DNA of 64,000 nt from Klebsiella spallanzanii. Its GTDB lineage: Bacteria; Pseudomonadota; Gammaproteobacteria; Enterobacterales; Enterobacteriaceae. Shown piece by piece: positions 19,840-29,238 of this stretch. The notes beneath the pieces were generated by a model. It was not told the origin of the DNA. It saw only the letters and a list, made by a program, of their open reading frames with translations, and did no database searches. Where the stretch lies: the NCBI RefSeq assembly GCF_902158555.1, contig NZ_CABGGS010000002.1, forward strand, positions 236,585-300,584. The letters run 5' to 3'. The position numbers and the translations under genes are program-made. Position 1 is the first letter of the stretch, and each line of letters opens with the position of its first letter.

Positions 19840-20980
19840 AACGGGTGTGCTTACATAATGTCTGGCCAGCAATGGTCATAGCGCCCACAATGGCTGATTC
19901 AGCGCAGACTATAAGCCCGAGATCGGTAAACTCATTGAGATCTATCTCACCACGCTGATAAGACATAGTAAGACTTCCTACCCCCTTGGTTGCGGTAACT
20001 AATGCGCTGGCGAAGGGGGCTCCCATTGAGGCGTAATTTGTCAGGGTGTAAATAGCCCCTGCGGACACGCCCCCTATAGCTGCTCCTTTCAGCGTATCCA
20101 GCCCTACGTCCTGCCAGTCCTCTGTATCGAATTCGCCACGGAAGATATTTTTACCGTCTTGATACTTGCGGTAAATACCCGTACCGAGAGCAAAAGTGGC
20201 CCCGAAGGCTGCCCCCATAACCGTAGCTCGCATGGCTTCGTTGAGCGAAGGTTGGTGTTCTTCAACGATTTCGGCTTTTTTTACCTCATTTTTCTCAGCT
20301 AATTCCTGGTCATGTTTATCGAGTGTTTCATCGATTTTCCCCCACTGGACATCTTTATAATTAGAGTCTCCTGGACGTACAACGTCCGCAAATGATCGGC
20401 CGGTTGCGTTTTCAATTTCTGCAACCTTTTCCCTGATGGCCTGCAGACTTCTCTCATTCATTCCCTCAACAGGTTTCCCGTCGATAACATCCTGTATCGT
20501 TTGCCAGGTATCTTTCGGGATATGGTAAAACGCTTTGTTTTGGGTGAAGTCAGGGTAGTCTTCCATGTGTTTCAGGACATGTGTCAGATTACTATTGATG
20601 CCGTTTATGAATTTTGATTGCACTTCAACGCCATCAATTAAATAGTCCGCAGGGGCCGTCCGGCCAACCCCGTCGAATGTTGCGCGAAAAGCGGACTCAT
20701 CCTGTAGTCTCTCTTCGAGCGCCTGACGGGCGTTACGCACACCTACTTCTACTTGCTCGGCAATTTCACCATGCTTGGTACCTGTGGAGCCTAGTATGGT
20801 GTTGGGTGAGGCGATAAAATCACGAACCTTCAGCATTTGCTCGCCCGCATTCTCAAACGCACGAGCTTGCCTCTCTAATTCGAATATTTCGTCCTGCATC
20901 CTGGTCTGATTGAGTGCATTAACAGCACTACCGATAATCTGATCACTTACAGCATCATGGCGGTCAATAATTTTCATCAC
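19715..20980 (-). pseudogene. Large protein of unknown function, 3' end replaced by the IS; nuclease-like motif pattern
   Basis: About 375 native codons run from 20980 to the IS edge near 19856; the last ~47 codons (from LCKHTRF onward) are read from IS DNA. The N-terminal part is helical. Residues 69-75 read KHGEIAE and residues 112-123 read DYLIDGVEVQSK. This E...D...QxK spacing is what a PD-(D/E)xK nuclease core would show, though I have not confirmed a fold. The later part has glycine/alanine-rich hydrophobic stretches (VMGAAFGATFALGTG, LKGAAIGGVSAGAIY). The start overlaps the previous gene's stop (ATGA), so the two were one operon. Probably inactive if the lost C-terminus mattered. Confidence 0.6.
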
Positions 20981-21822
20981 TGAATTTTCTTGTTGATCAG
21001 TTTTGATAATGCATGGATATGGTTAATCAATGCCCCGAGTTGATCTTTCTGATGCGCATTAAACTGGTTGTAGTCACGCGGTGCGGTCTTCTCCAGCCCA
21101 TCAATAATGCTTTCAGTGCCATGATAATGCTCAGATGTTAGTGCCTTCAATTTATTCGCACCACGTTCCATTACCAGCAATTCGCTAGTTTTAGCCCGAA
21201 TATGACGCTCTTCCTGCTGAGCTTTGTCAATAATTTTGCCGTTCTTACGACGAGCCAGAAGAGTGCCCCCTGCAATACCTGCAACTCCGATCCCCCAACC
21301 GATGGGACCTGCCAGCGCTAGCAGCGCACCGCCTGCAGACATACCACCGCCGCCAGCTGCTAAAGCCCCCCCGCCAAGCCATGCCAGTGCTGCATTTGTA
21401 GCTGCAGCACCGCTCAATGTGGCAATTGCAGTTCCGGTTGATGCTGTACCAAAGGTCGTAGCGACTGCCAGCGCTGCCGTAGGTGCAAATGCTGCAACAC
21501 CGGCTCCGACGGCAACTCCCGCCGTTGCAGTCCCTTTACCAACGTGCGATGTGCGATATTCCTCCTCTAGTTTTTCAACAACATTGTCGAACTCAACAAT
21601 TTCTGCTTTTAGTTCACTCCAGGATTTACCGAATTCTTTTGGTTTATTTGCCAGTTGACTCACATAGTTTTCGACGTGTGTAATAAGTTGTTCACTGCAT
21701 TTCTGACGCAACAGGAAGAGATTTGTAATCTCTTCCTGCGTCCTTTTTGCCTGAGTCTCATAACGGTCAGTTGCATTTTTAAGTTTGGATAAAGCGGTTT
21801 CTCTTTCGGATCCACGTAACAT
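20977..21822 (-). CDS. Coiled-coil protein with a long Ala/Gly-rich membrane-like segment
   Basis: Encodes 281 residues after GGAG. Residues about 1-95 are charged and helical (coiled-coil-like). Residues about 97-190 are very rich in Ala and Gly (GVAVGAGVAAFAPTAALAVATT, GGGALAAGGGGMSAGGALLALAGPIGWG) and end in LLARRKNG, so they could span or pore a membrane. Residues 200-281 are again helical. It overlaps the downstream partner gene by four bases. Overall this is a toxin- or effector-like layout, but I do not recognise the family. Confidence 0.65.
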   Translation of the reverse strand: MLRGSERETALSKLKNATDRYETQAKRTQEEITNLFLLRQKCSEQLITHVENYVSQLANKPKEFGKSWSELKAEIVEFDNVVEKLEEEYRTSHVGKGTATAGVAVGAGVAAFAPTAALAVATTFGTASTGTAIATLSGAAATNAALAWLGGGALAAGGGGMSAGGALLALAGPIGWGIGVAGIAGGTLLARRKNGKIIDKAQQEERHIRAKTSELLVMERGANKLKALTSEHYHGTESIIDGLEKTAPRDYNQFNAHQKDQLGALINHIHALSKLINKKIQ

Positions 21823-21860
21823 TTTTTTACTCCTGCTGTATGTCGTCTAAATTATTCCTA

Positions 21861-22440
21861 TATTTGACCCTATATATCCAGATATTTTTACTCTCTTACG
21901 GTTGCGATAACTTTCTGCGTATATATTCCTGTGGTGACTGATATCCCAGTGCACTATGCGGATGACGTTTGTTGTAATGAATGAACACCACCGCCGGATT
22001 TATCACCGCAGCCAGGCTGTCCGGATTCGCCATGATGCCGATGCAGTCCCGTTTTATCATCTTCACGAAGCTTTCTGCTATTTCGTTGATTTCTGGGCTG
22101 CTCACCGCTGTTGTGCATGGCTCCAGATTCAGATCTCTGGCGAACTTCCGCGTTTCATGTGCGGTATACGCTGAACCGTTATCCGTCAGCCACTGCACCG
22201 GTATGTCCAGTAACCTGTACGCGACGATATCCGTAACTCGGCATGTCGCTGATGATATTGAGGATGTCAGACTGTATCCCAGCGTCAACTTCGTCATTAC
22301 GCCGGGTACAGCATCTGTCCTGTCAGACGGCTGAACGGTTACCATGTAGGTGGACTACGTGGGAGACATTCATACTCGGCTCCATCGTCTGCTGGATAAT
22401 GGCGATTTTCTTCTGAGGAGTCTTACACTTACGGGCTTAT
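21861..22440 (-). pseudogene. Decayed IS2-like element (IS3 family)
   Basis: On the minus strand, about 22354-22433 reads KTPQKKIAIIQQTMEPSMNV, the OrfA start of IS2. It jumps to OrfB fragments at 21896-22250 ([58 protein letters not shown]). Bases 21866-21898 resemble the IS2 terminal repeat (TTTGACCCTATATATCCAGA). Most of the transposase is deleted and the frame is broken. Confidence 0.75.
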
Positions 22441-22653
22441 TGCCCTAACAGGATCTCGGTCATCTCAAAATTAGCGCCAGTGTTAGACAAATATTCAAGC
22501 CTATCTCTTATCTGAAGATACAGCTACTGTCTGTTTAAGGAGTCTACATCACTGTCCGCTATCGTCACTGTTGGTAGACCTGGAAAATTTATATTAAAAG
22601 ATTATTCACTCCAAATGCCAAAAAATAAAGTTCGACAATGTCAACCCCCAATC

Positions 22654-22670
22654 AATAGGATTATCCTATT
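22654..22670. promoter_or_regulatory. 17-base palindrome upstream of mrkH
   Basis: AATAGGAT-T-ATCCTATT is a perfect inverted repeat about 107 bases before mrkH. A half-site CAATAGG follows at about 22684. A T-run after it also makes it look like a weak terminator; I favour an operator because it sits in a promoter region. Confidence 0.45.
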
Positions 22671-22777
22671 TTTTTAAATTAAACAATAGGTTATGAGGGC
22701 GTTTTTTTAAGAAAAATACGATTCCAGCATGGGATAATAAATTAAAATTTTGGCTGTTTTTGGATTAGGGAGTCAAT

Positions 22778-23488
22778 ATGTCTGAGGGAGTTTCTAAAAA
22801 GTCCAAATATGAAATTATTGCAATTCTGAGAGATGAACTCAGGATTCAATCTAAATTGTACTTCTATTGTAATGGTATAAAACACCAGTCGACACTAAAA
22901 AAAGTAGAAGGTAATTTTTTCTATATAAAACCATCCACCTCTCATCCAGGTCTTCCTAAAGAGAGCATTTTTTATTTTATCATCCACAGCCCATTAGGGA
23001 AAATAGAATTCACAACCAACAATCGAATCACTGACAAAAGAAATTCAAACAATCTTCTATGCTTCATTATTCCTGAATCATTATCAATACTACAACGAAG
23101 GACATCACCAAGAATTAACGTTAGGTACGAAAGTCAGTTTTATTGCTCTGGAAGATACAGAAGTGGCACTATTTATAAATATCACTTGAATGATATATCA
23201 GAAGGTGGTTGCTCGTTTATATCCCTGGAACCTTTGCATAGTTTTATTAGAAGTGGAAATAAACTTGAAAACTCAGAGTTAAATCTTGGGGAGTACGGAC
23301 GAATCCTTGTTAATTTAAAAATAAAACATATATCCGAAACAAATAACCACAAACAATGTGATACAACAAACTTCAGGGTATCTTGCATGTTTTATTACGA
23401 AAGTGAAGAAAAAAAAGAGGAAATAGAAGAAATAATTGTCAAATTGATAATTGATAGAAAAATAAAAAACAGGCGAATCTTGGCTTAA
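22778..23488 (+). CDS. mrkH: MrkH, PilZ-domain c-di-GMP-responsive activator of type 3 fimbriae
   Basis: Encodes 236 residues. The N-terminal YcgR-like domain (about 10-100) is followed by a PilZ domain with both c-di-GMP motifs: RRxxxR (R107, R108, R112 in QRRTSPR) and DxSxxG (D139 to G144, DISEGG). The opening SKYEIIAILRDELR is close to Klebsiella MrkH (SKYEIIAIFREELR). In Klebsiella, MrkH bound to c-di-GMP activates the mrkA promoter. The neighbours mrkI, mrkJ and mrkFDCBA confirm the assignment. Confidence 0.9.
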   Translation: MSEGVSKKSKYEIIAILRDELRIQSKLYFYCNGIKHQSTLKKVEGNFFYIKPSTSHPGLPKESIFYFIIHSPLGKIEFTTNNRITDKRNSNNLLCFIIPESLSILQRRTSPRINVRYESQFYCSGRYRSGTIYKYHLNDISEGGCSFISLEPLHSFIRSGNKLENSELNLGEYGRILVNLKIKHISETNNHKQCDTTNFRVSCMFYYESEEKKEEIEEIIVKLIIDRKIKNRRILA

Positions 23489-23606
23489 TTCACTTGGCAA
23501 AATAAAATTTCAAAAAAACACAATCACTTTAACCTAAATCAACATTAATGCAATAGTACGCAAGATGTTTTTATGATAAAGATAATCAACAGGAAATTTT
23601 AACCCA

Positions 23607-24191
23607 TTGGAAAACATATTGCTTTATACTGACGACAATATCATCGGACAATCAATCCACGATTATATGGTTGATAACGAAAAAAACATCACCACCCTTA
23701 ACTTCCAGGATATGGTTAAGGGAGTCATCACACCATCGACCACTACCGTTATTATCAACACTATCCATAAGGATATATCTGCAGCCACAACTGTCGCATT
23801 GCTTAACTCCCTGCGCAAGCGTCTTACGCACTGCGCGTTGCTGGTTTTAATTGTAAAAAGTGACCTCTCCAGACTGTTTCGGGAGTTGCTTGATATTGAT
23901 AATTTATTGATTTTGACTGAAAAATCGTCTTTATCAGATTTCTCTGCCATCATCAACAGACCTTTAACCGCCGATGGCTGTCAGGGATTATGTACCCGGC
24001 GTACGCTAACCGCCAGGGAACTTCAGGTTCTGGAGTTAATCATTGCCTGCAACAACAATAAAAGAATCGCATTACTCCTCGATATTGATCACAAAACGGT
24101 ACACAGCCATAAGGTACATATTATGAAGAAGCTGGGGATGAATAACTCACGGATAATGAATAAAAGGATAGTCAATATGTATCGGTGCTGA
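23607..24191 (+). CDS. mrkI: MrkI, LuxR-type regulator of type 3 fimbriae
   Basis: Encodes 194 residues from a TTG start (MENILLYTDDN), 118 bases after mrkH, with AGGAAA upstream. The C-terminal helix-turn-helix of the LuxR/GerE type is clear: LTARELQVLELIIACNNNKR, then LLDIDHKTVHSHKVHIMKKL. The N-terminal part has a receiver-like layout but no obvious phospho-acceptor aspartate context. In Klebsiella, MrkI acts with MrkH on fimbrial expression. The TTG start is my choice because no other start preserves the family opening. Confidence 0.85.
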   Translation: MENILLYTDDNIIGQSIHDYMVDNEKNITTLNFQDMVKGVITPSTTTVIINTIHKDISAATTVALLNSLRKRLTHCALLVLIVKSDLSRLFRELLDIDNLLILTEKSSLSDFSAIINRPLTADGCQGLCTRRTLTARELQVLELIIACNNNKRIALLLDIDHKTVHSHKVHIMKKLGMNNSRIMNKRIVNMYRC

Positions 24192-24332
24192 AGCCAAAAA
24201 TATGTGGGTGACCAATCAAAAGCCGCTAATTCATTGGCAACCTTCCTTTAATAATCATTCCCATCGACACAAACCTCACCTATAATAATATTATCTTCTC
24301 TTTACCTTCGGCCTGATTTTTGACGAGAGATA

Positions 24333-25049
24333 ATGAACGCGACGCTATTTTCCAATCATAACTTATCACGTAACGATATATCCGTTCGTTATGTCTTTCA
24401 AAAGATGTTTTCCCCAAAAGGTACGCTCGTCGCCGTTGAGTGCCTGAGTCGTTTCGATAGCCTGCCTATCTCTCCAGAAAACTTCTTCCGCTATGCCAAT
24501 ACGGGATTGCGCGAGAGCATATTCATGGAGCAGCTGGCGCTCATTGAAAAACATAAACAGTGGTTTAATAAAAACGGCATCTCTGCAACAATCAATGTTG
24601 ATGACCATATACTCAACATATTGCTAAGATCGGAGATTAAAAACCTCGTTGACCACATTGGCTGCGTTCACTTTGAGGTAACAGAAAACTCGAATAAATT
24701 ATTGAACAATGCTCTTGCTACCTGGAGCGATCCACAAAGCACGACGCTCTGGCTCGATGATTTTGGCTCAGGCAATGCGGGTATTAATGCGATTCGAAGT
24801 TACCATTTTGATTATGTCAAAATCGATAAAGACTTCTTCTGGCATTTAATGCAAAAAGATTCTGGCCGACCGCTGATGGATGCACTGATCACCTTTCTTT
24901 CCCGTAACCACCATAATGTGATTATTGAAGGCGTAGAAAGCGAAGCGCACAAGAAGTGGTTACAGGGCATGGAGTGGTTTGCTATTCAGGGACACTACTG
25001 GAAGGAAGTCAGCATTGAACAACTGGTCAAAGAAGATATCAAGGTTTAA
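24333..25049 (+). CDS. mrkJ: MrkJ, EAL-domain c-di-GMP phosphodiesterase
   Basis: Encodes 238 residues, a stand-alone EAL domain. Active-site motifs are present: VAVECLSRF (an ECL variant of EAL), NVDDH, HFEVTE, WLDDFGSGNAG, DYVKIDKDFF and IIEGVES. The metal- and lysine-type catalytic residues are therefore intact and the enzyme should hydrolyse c-di-GMP, lowering MrkH activity. It converges with mrkF. Confidence 0.9.
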   Translation: MNATLFSNHNLSRNDISVRYVFQKMFSPKGTLVAVECLSRFDSLPISPENFFRYANTGLRESIFMEQLALIEKHKQWFNKNGISATINVDDHILNILLRSEIKNLVDHIGCVHFEVTENSNKLLNNALATWSDPQSTTLWLDDFGSGNAGINAIRSYHFDYVKIDKDFFWHLMQKDSGRPLMDALITFLSRNHHNVIIEGVESEAHKKWLQGMEWFAIQGHYWKEVSIEQLVKEDIKV

Positions 25050-25073
25050 AAAAATGCCGGAGCATTCCGGCAT
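25047..25073 (-). terminator. Terminator of the mrk structural operon
   Basis: On the minus strand ATGCCGGA-ATGC-TCCGGCAT is followed by TTTTTTT. It lies between the convergent ends of mrkF and mrkJ. Confidence 0.85.
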
Positions 25074-25110
25074 CAATATTAACATTCGCGCAATAAAGTC
25101 AATCAATCAC

Positions 25111-25761
25111 TCAATTATAAACTAACTCCCAGGTCGCCCAGCTGGTCAACGGACCACTGGTCGCTTTTTCCGGCGCGGGCGTAACGTAGCCAATGTAATA
25201 AGTAAATATCCCGCCATCCACCGCCTTTTCCACCAGAGGCACCCGGTTTTGCTGCGGGTCAGCCGGGACAATTTTATTGCTTTTGTCCAGCGTATTATTA
25301 TCGTTGGTCGCCAGCGCCAGAAAAATATGGCTGGCACCGTCCGCGCGCGTATTCGCCAGATAACCGGCGTTTTCATTACTGACGAAATTGACCATAAACC
25401 CATCAATCCAGCGCACGCTCACCATCCGAACTTCATCTTTATCCGCCGCGCCACCATCATGGCGAAGCTGGCAGTTTGAGAGTTCCAGAGTGAAAGGCTG
25501 CGGTTTCATAAATGCCCCCGCCCCGCGTTCGTGTACTTCCGCCAGGCTAACCGGTGCCAGCCAGACGCTTCCACTCCCTGCATTATTGCCGCCGTTAAGC
25601 GCCACGCTACAGGAGATGTCGGTCACCCGTCCGGCAAAATCCACCCGCCCACGATCGTAATTCGTCTCGAATCCCCACACCGAGGAGGCAATAAGCGTCC
25701 CGCTCATCAGGGCAAACTGAATGAGTCGTATGCTATTTATATACTTTGCTGAATCACTCAT
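25111..25761 (-). CDS. mrkF: MrkF, minor type 3 fimbrial subunit
   Basis: Encodes 216 residues from ATG 25761, which has GGGAGG well placed upstream; the ATG at 25776 overlaps the mrkD stop and is less likely. It has an N-terminal signal-type segment and the pilin pattern shared with MrkA: GRVDFAGRVTDISCSVALNG, the second cysteine in LELSNCQLR, and a C-terminal WATWELVYN donor-strand motif. In Klebsiella MrkF stabilises fimbriae on the surface. Last gene of the operon. Confidence 0.9.
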   Translation of the reverse strand: MSDSAKYINSIRLIQFALMSGTLIASSVWGFETNYDRGRVDFAGRVTDISCSVALNGGNNAGSGSVWLAPVSLAEVHERGAGAFMKPQPFTLELSNCQLRHDGGAADKDEVRMVSVRWIDGFMVNFVSNENAGYLANTRADGASHIFLALATNDNNTLDKSNKIVPADPQQNRVPLVEKAVDGGIFTYYIGYVTPAPEKATSGPLTSWATWELVYN

Positions 25762-25775
25762 ACCCGCCTCCCGCA

Positions 25776-26750
25776 TTAATCGTACGTCAGGTTAAAGATC
25801 ATGTGCGACTCCACTTCACCGGTACTGGTGGTCGGCGCATATTGATAGAAGCGCGCATAGAGCGGCAGGGTGATATAGCGGGTTTCCTGGCTTTGTAATG
25901 TACCAATATTATATTTTTTGTTGAATTCCAGAGGAGTGTTATCCTTTATAACCTGCACACCAACGCCCTTAGCAGCAGAACTTCCGGTCTTTTCATTTAA
26001 CAGAACACCTTGATTCGCCGAAGTATTTGTAGCTAATGTTCCAGAAAATGAGGTGTTAATATTTGCATAACCACTGACACTGACTCCCCCACTACACTCC
26101 AGTTTAATATCAAATGGTGTACCGCCAGCCCAGGTTCCCACCCCTTTTAAATCGGCTCGTTTAATCGTGCCTATATCGACATTCATATTTTTGCCACCCA
26201 AAATGGTACAAGAAGGTGAAACAATTGTAATGGCATCAGCATTGAGGCTGGTTTTCAGGATTGTAAATCCTGGGCCATATTCTGTATACGGCCCACTGGC
26301 TAATGTCCCACTCCCTGTTGTGGTGCTGGTCTTAATTATATCTAATGTGAATGTTGAACCTGCGAGTCTAAAGGAGGAACCTGTCGTGGTATAACTATCA
26401 GGGTAGATCATACTGATCGCCCCTTTACGTGAGAAACGTAGACCAATTCCAGGAATTGCAGTCGAATAGACTTTATTGGCCCCCTGAACCAAACCAGCAG
26501 CAACAACTTTCGCATCTGATTTCAGAGTAGTACTTCTATCACATGTAACATAAATCGTATTATTATCCGGCATTGTCCATGTTTTAGTTGCAATAACACT
26601 ACCTACTGGTAAGTCCGGGCTAACAACCACGCGCCCCATAGCCATATTAATTTCATAGGCACTATTAGATTGCCAACATGATGCCCATGCCGACGTTGTC
26701 CCCAGCGCCATTAAGCCAATAAAAAGCGTCAGTTTTTTACTTAGCGACAT
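25776..26750 (-). CDS. mrkD: MrkD, type 3 fimbrial tip adhesin
   Basis: Encodes 324 residues from ATG 26750 (MSLSKKLTLFIGL) with AAAGGAAA upstream; an ATG 19 codons earlier lies within mrkC. The signal peptide ends at TTSAWA. The N-terminal receptor-binding domain has a cysteine pair (WASCWQSN, VTCDRS). The C-terminal pilin domain begins around IVSPSCTILGG and ends in ESHMIFNLTYD. MrkD binds collagen in Klebsiella, and receptor domains vary between strains. The start overlaps the end of mrkC by 10 bases. Confidence 0.92.
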   Translation of the reverse strand: MSLSKKLTLFIGLMALGTTSAWASCWQSNSAYEINMAMGRVVVSPDLPVGSVIATKTWTMPDNNTIYVTCDRSTTLKSDAKVVAAGLVQGANKVYSTAIPGIGLRFSRKGAISMIYPDSYTTTGSSFRLAGSTFTLDIIKTSTTTGSGTLASGPYTEYGPGFTILKTSLNADAITIVSPSCTILGGKNMNVDIGTIKRADLKGVGTWAGGTPFDIKLECSGGVSVSGYANINTSFSGTLATNTSANQGVLLNEKTGSSAAKGVGVQVIKDNTPLEFNKKYNIGTLQSQETRYITLPLYARFYQYAPTTSTGEVESHMIFNLTYD

Positions 26751-29227
26751 AGCGTTTCCTTTGTTTTTGCCTGACTTAAATCCACCGAACACTGTCCGCC
26801 GCTCCACTTAACCGTCGCCTTCGGCACGCTGGCATCGCTGATAAACATCATGCTGCCCTGGCCCACCACGCCTATCTCTTTCCCGGACGGGTCGAATATC
26901 GTGGCGGCAAACGGTAACGGCAGGCCATTAGCCTGGTGCGCCAGCACCGTGATGTTGTTCTGCACCGTGGTATCGAAGGAGACCTTGACCACGCTGCCTT
27001 CCCACGGCACCACCTGCGCCACGGTACGATCAAAGGCGACATCGTCGTTGCTGCCCTTCGGGTCAATTTCAACGGAGTTAATCCGGTAAGGCCGCAGATA
27101 CGGCAGGATGGCGTAACCATTGCTGTCAATACGGGTTCCCGGCGAGCCGGGCAACATCGCGCCAGCGGCGTCTTTCGCTTCGATCAACGCCATGGTAGTG
27201 CCGGTTTCCGGCGAGAACACCACGCCGTGGCGATGGGCAATCAGCGTTCCGCTGGCACCGACGCCGCTCTGGCGATACCCTTCGCCCTGGCTATAGCTGC
27301 CGTTCAGCGTGGTCCACGGAGTACGGTAGCTGCCGTTCAGCGCCACATCATGCTGACCGCCGGTAGACGTGGTTGTCGACACGCCGTAGTTGAGGTTGTT
27401 TTCGCTATCCAGCGAACCGTTGACGCCAATTTGTGAACTGGCGAAGCGTGAATTATTAAACGAGGTATTTGACGTCAGGTTAGCGGTACGGTTTTCACCG
27501 AACCACAGCGGGTAGCTGAAGTTGAGCGAAACGCGATCGTCGCGACGGTGGCCAGAACTATCCGGGGTATAGACACGCTGCGCGCCCACCGACCACGAGA
27601 GCCGGCCGTACATGTTGTTGTAACTAAACTGGTACTGCTTCTCCGTTCCCGAACGGTTCCAGTAATCCGCCACCCGGCCGCTCAGATAAAAACCGCCCCA
27701 GCCATCCGGCAGGTTCTGGTTAACGGTAAAGGTCATACCGTTTTTTTGCCGCCACACGGTGTAGTTGCTGTTACGGTTCTTTTCCTGATCGACCGCATAC
27801 AGCGCGTCGTTCAGGTTGTAATAGCCTTTGGTGGAGTAGCGATATGCCGCCAGCACGATGCTGGTCTGGGTTTCGGTAAACATGCGGTTAAAGGTGGCGC
27901 GATAGCTTTGCCCCTGCTCGTCGAGGGTGTCGCTCTTCAGCCGTGAATGCGTAACGTCGAATGACAGCGCGCCGATGCCGGTGTTCATCCCGGTTCCCAG
28001 CAGGAACGCCTGGTAGTCATCAAAACCAGTGACGCCGGTATAGCCGGTAAACAGGTTATTTAAACCGTGCTGCCAGGTTCCCTGGTAGAGCATCGGCTTA
28101 TTACGCAACGAACTGTCGTCGACTTTACCGGCAGAGAGCGCATAGCGGGTCATTCCTGGACGCAGTAATTGCGCCACCGAGGCGTAAGGCACGCTAAACA
28201 CTTCAACCGTACCATCGGCTTCTTTAACCGAAACTTCAAGGTCACTACCGTAGCCGGAAGGGTAAACATCCTGCAGGGTAAACGGCCCCGGCGGCACCGT
28301 GGTCTGATAGATAATATTGCTGCCCTGACGAACCGTGACCAGGGCGTTACTTTGCGCTACGCCGCGAATTTCCGGGGCGTAGGAGCGCATGCCGTCCGGG
28401 AACATATTGTCATCGGTCGCCAGGCTTACCCCGCGCATGCCGATGGTGTCGAAGAATTCGCCGTTGGTAAAAATCTGACCGCCGCTGACTATCGAGTTAA
28501 TCTGCGGAATGGGCCGCTGCAGGTAGGTCTGGTTGCTGTTCCAGTGGGCTTTTCCCTGCTGCTGCTGCCAGTTCAGGTTACCGATATGCTTGAGCAGCCA
28601 GCCGTCCCACGACAGGCCCGCGTTAACACCCAGATAAGCACTGCTGTTATCAGAACCGTTGGACGACGAGCTGTGGCTGTTCCAGGCGTTTGCCATCCAG
28701 CCTAAATTCAGCGCCGCAACGCCTTTATCCCAGAACTCCGGGCTGACGAAGTTTTTAAGACGCTGATCTTCGTAGATTTGTGGTACGGATATATCCAGTC
28801 GCAGGGAGGACTGGATCAGAGTATCTTTAACATTCTCTTCGTTGCGCCACTCTTGCAGGCGTCCGCAGAAGCCCTCTTTCTCGCTGAGCTGCGGGTTGAA
28901 TTTTTCAGGCGAGATCCCGTATTGCATCAGCATCGCTTTGGTATAGCAGACGCCCATTTTGCCGTCTTTACCGGCGGTGATTTTCAGGTCGTAGCGCCCT
29001 TTCCATTCGCCGTTGGTATACACATCAAGTGAATAGACGCCTTCGCTGATAGCGCTGGTAGAAAAGCGCGACAGATCGACCTTTTCGCGACTGCCAACGA
29101 TAAAACCATCGTTAAACTGATAGACCGTTCCCGGGTTTTCCTCTCCGCTGGAAAATGGCGGAAAGCAGCACAGCGCAACTGCAATGGCCGTGCTTAATCT
29201 TCCCGGGCAGATTGACCTCTGCTTCAT
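26741..29227 (-). CDS. mrkC: MrkC, outer-membrane fimbrial usher
   Basis: Encodes 828 residues of the FimD usher family. There is a signal peptide, an N-terminal chaperone-binding domain with the cysteine pair around VCYTKAML and EGFCGRL, and a 24-strand barrel with plug (region of ATDDNMFPDGMRSYAPEIRGVA). A C-terminal cysteine pair (GGQCSVDL, ETLCR) closes the protein. It exports and assembles the MrkA, D and F subunits. It starts 11 bases after mrkB. Confidence 0.94.
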   Translation of the reverse strand: MKQRSICPGRLSTAIAVALCCFPPFSSGEENPGTVYQFNDGFIVGSREKVDLSRFSTSAISEGVYSLDVYTNGEWKGRYDLKITAGKDGKMGVCYTKAMLMQYGISPEKFNPQLSEKEGFCGRLQEWRNEENVKDTLIQSSLRLDISVPQIYEDQRLKNFVSPEFWDKGVAALNLGWMANAWNSHSSSSNGSDNSSAYLGVNAGLSWDGWLLKHIGNLNWQQQQGKAHWNSNQTYLQRPIPQINSIVSGGQIFTNGEFFDTIGMRGVSLATDDNMFPDGMRSYAPEIRGVAQSNALVTVRQGSNIIYQTTVPPGPFTLQDVYPSGYGSDLEVSVKEADGTVEVFSVPYASVAQLLRPGMTRYALSAGKVDDSSLRNKPMLYQGTWQHGLNNLFTGYTGVTGFDDYQAFLLGTGMNTGIGALSFDVTHSRLKSDTLDEQGQSYRATFNRMFTETQTSIVLAAYRYSTKGYYNLNDALYAVDQEKNRNSNYTVWRQKNGMTFTVNQNLPDGWGGFYLSGRVADYWNRSGTEKQYQFSYNNMYGRLSWSVGAQRVYTPDSSGHRRDDRVSLNFSYPLWFGENRTANLTSNTSFNNSRFASSQIGVNGSLDSENNLNYGVSTTTSTGGQHDVALNGSYRTPWTTLNGSYSQGEGYRQSGVGASGTLIAHRHGVVFSPETGTTMALIEAKDAAGAMLPGSPGTRIDSNGYAILPYLRPYRINSVEIDPKGSNDDVAFDRTVAQVVPWEGSVVKVSFDTTVQNNITVLAHQANGLPLPFAATIFDPSGKEIGVVGQGSMMFISDASVPKATVKWSGGQCSVDLSQAKTKETLCR

Positions 29228-29238
29228 GATCGTTTCCC

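Larger units (their letters stand above)
18649..19855 (+). mobile_element. IS3-family insertion sequence (IS51/IS407-like), complete
   Basis: This is a 1,207-base element bounded by imperfect inverted ends that both start TGTAAG (left TGTAAGTATCCCGG; right end, reversed, TGTAAGCACACCCG). It carries orfA and orfB in overlapping phases. The bases flanking the ends (CTT on the left, TAA on the right) do not form a target duplication. A reading frame on the minus strand is cut off at its right end. Confidence 0.85.
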
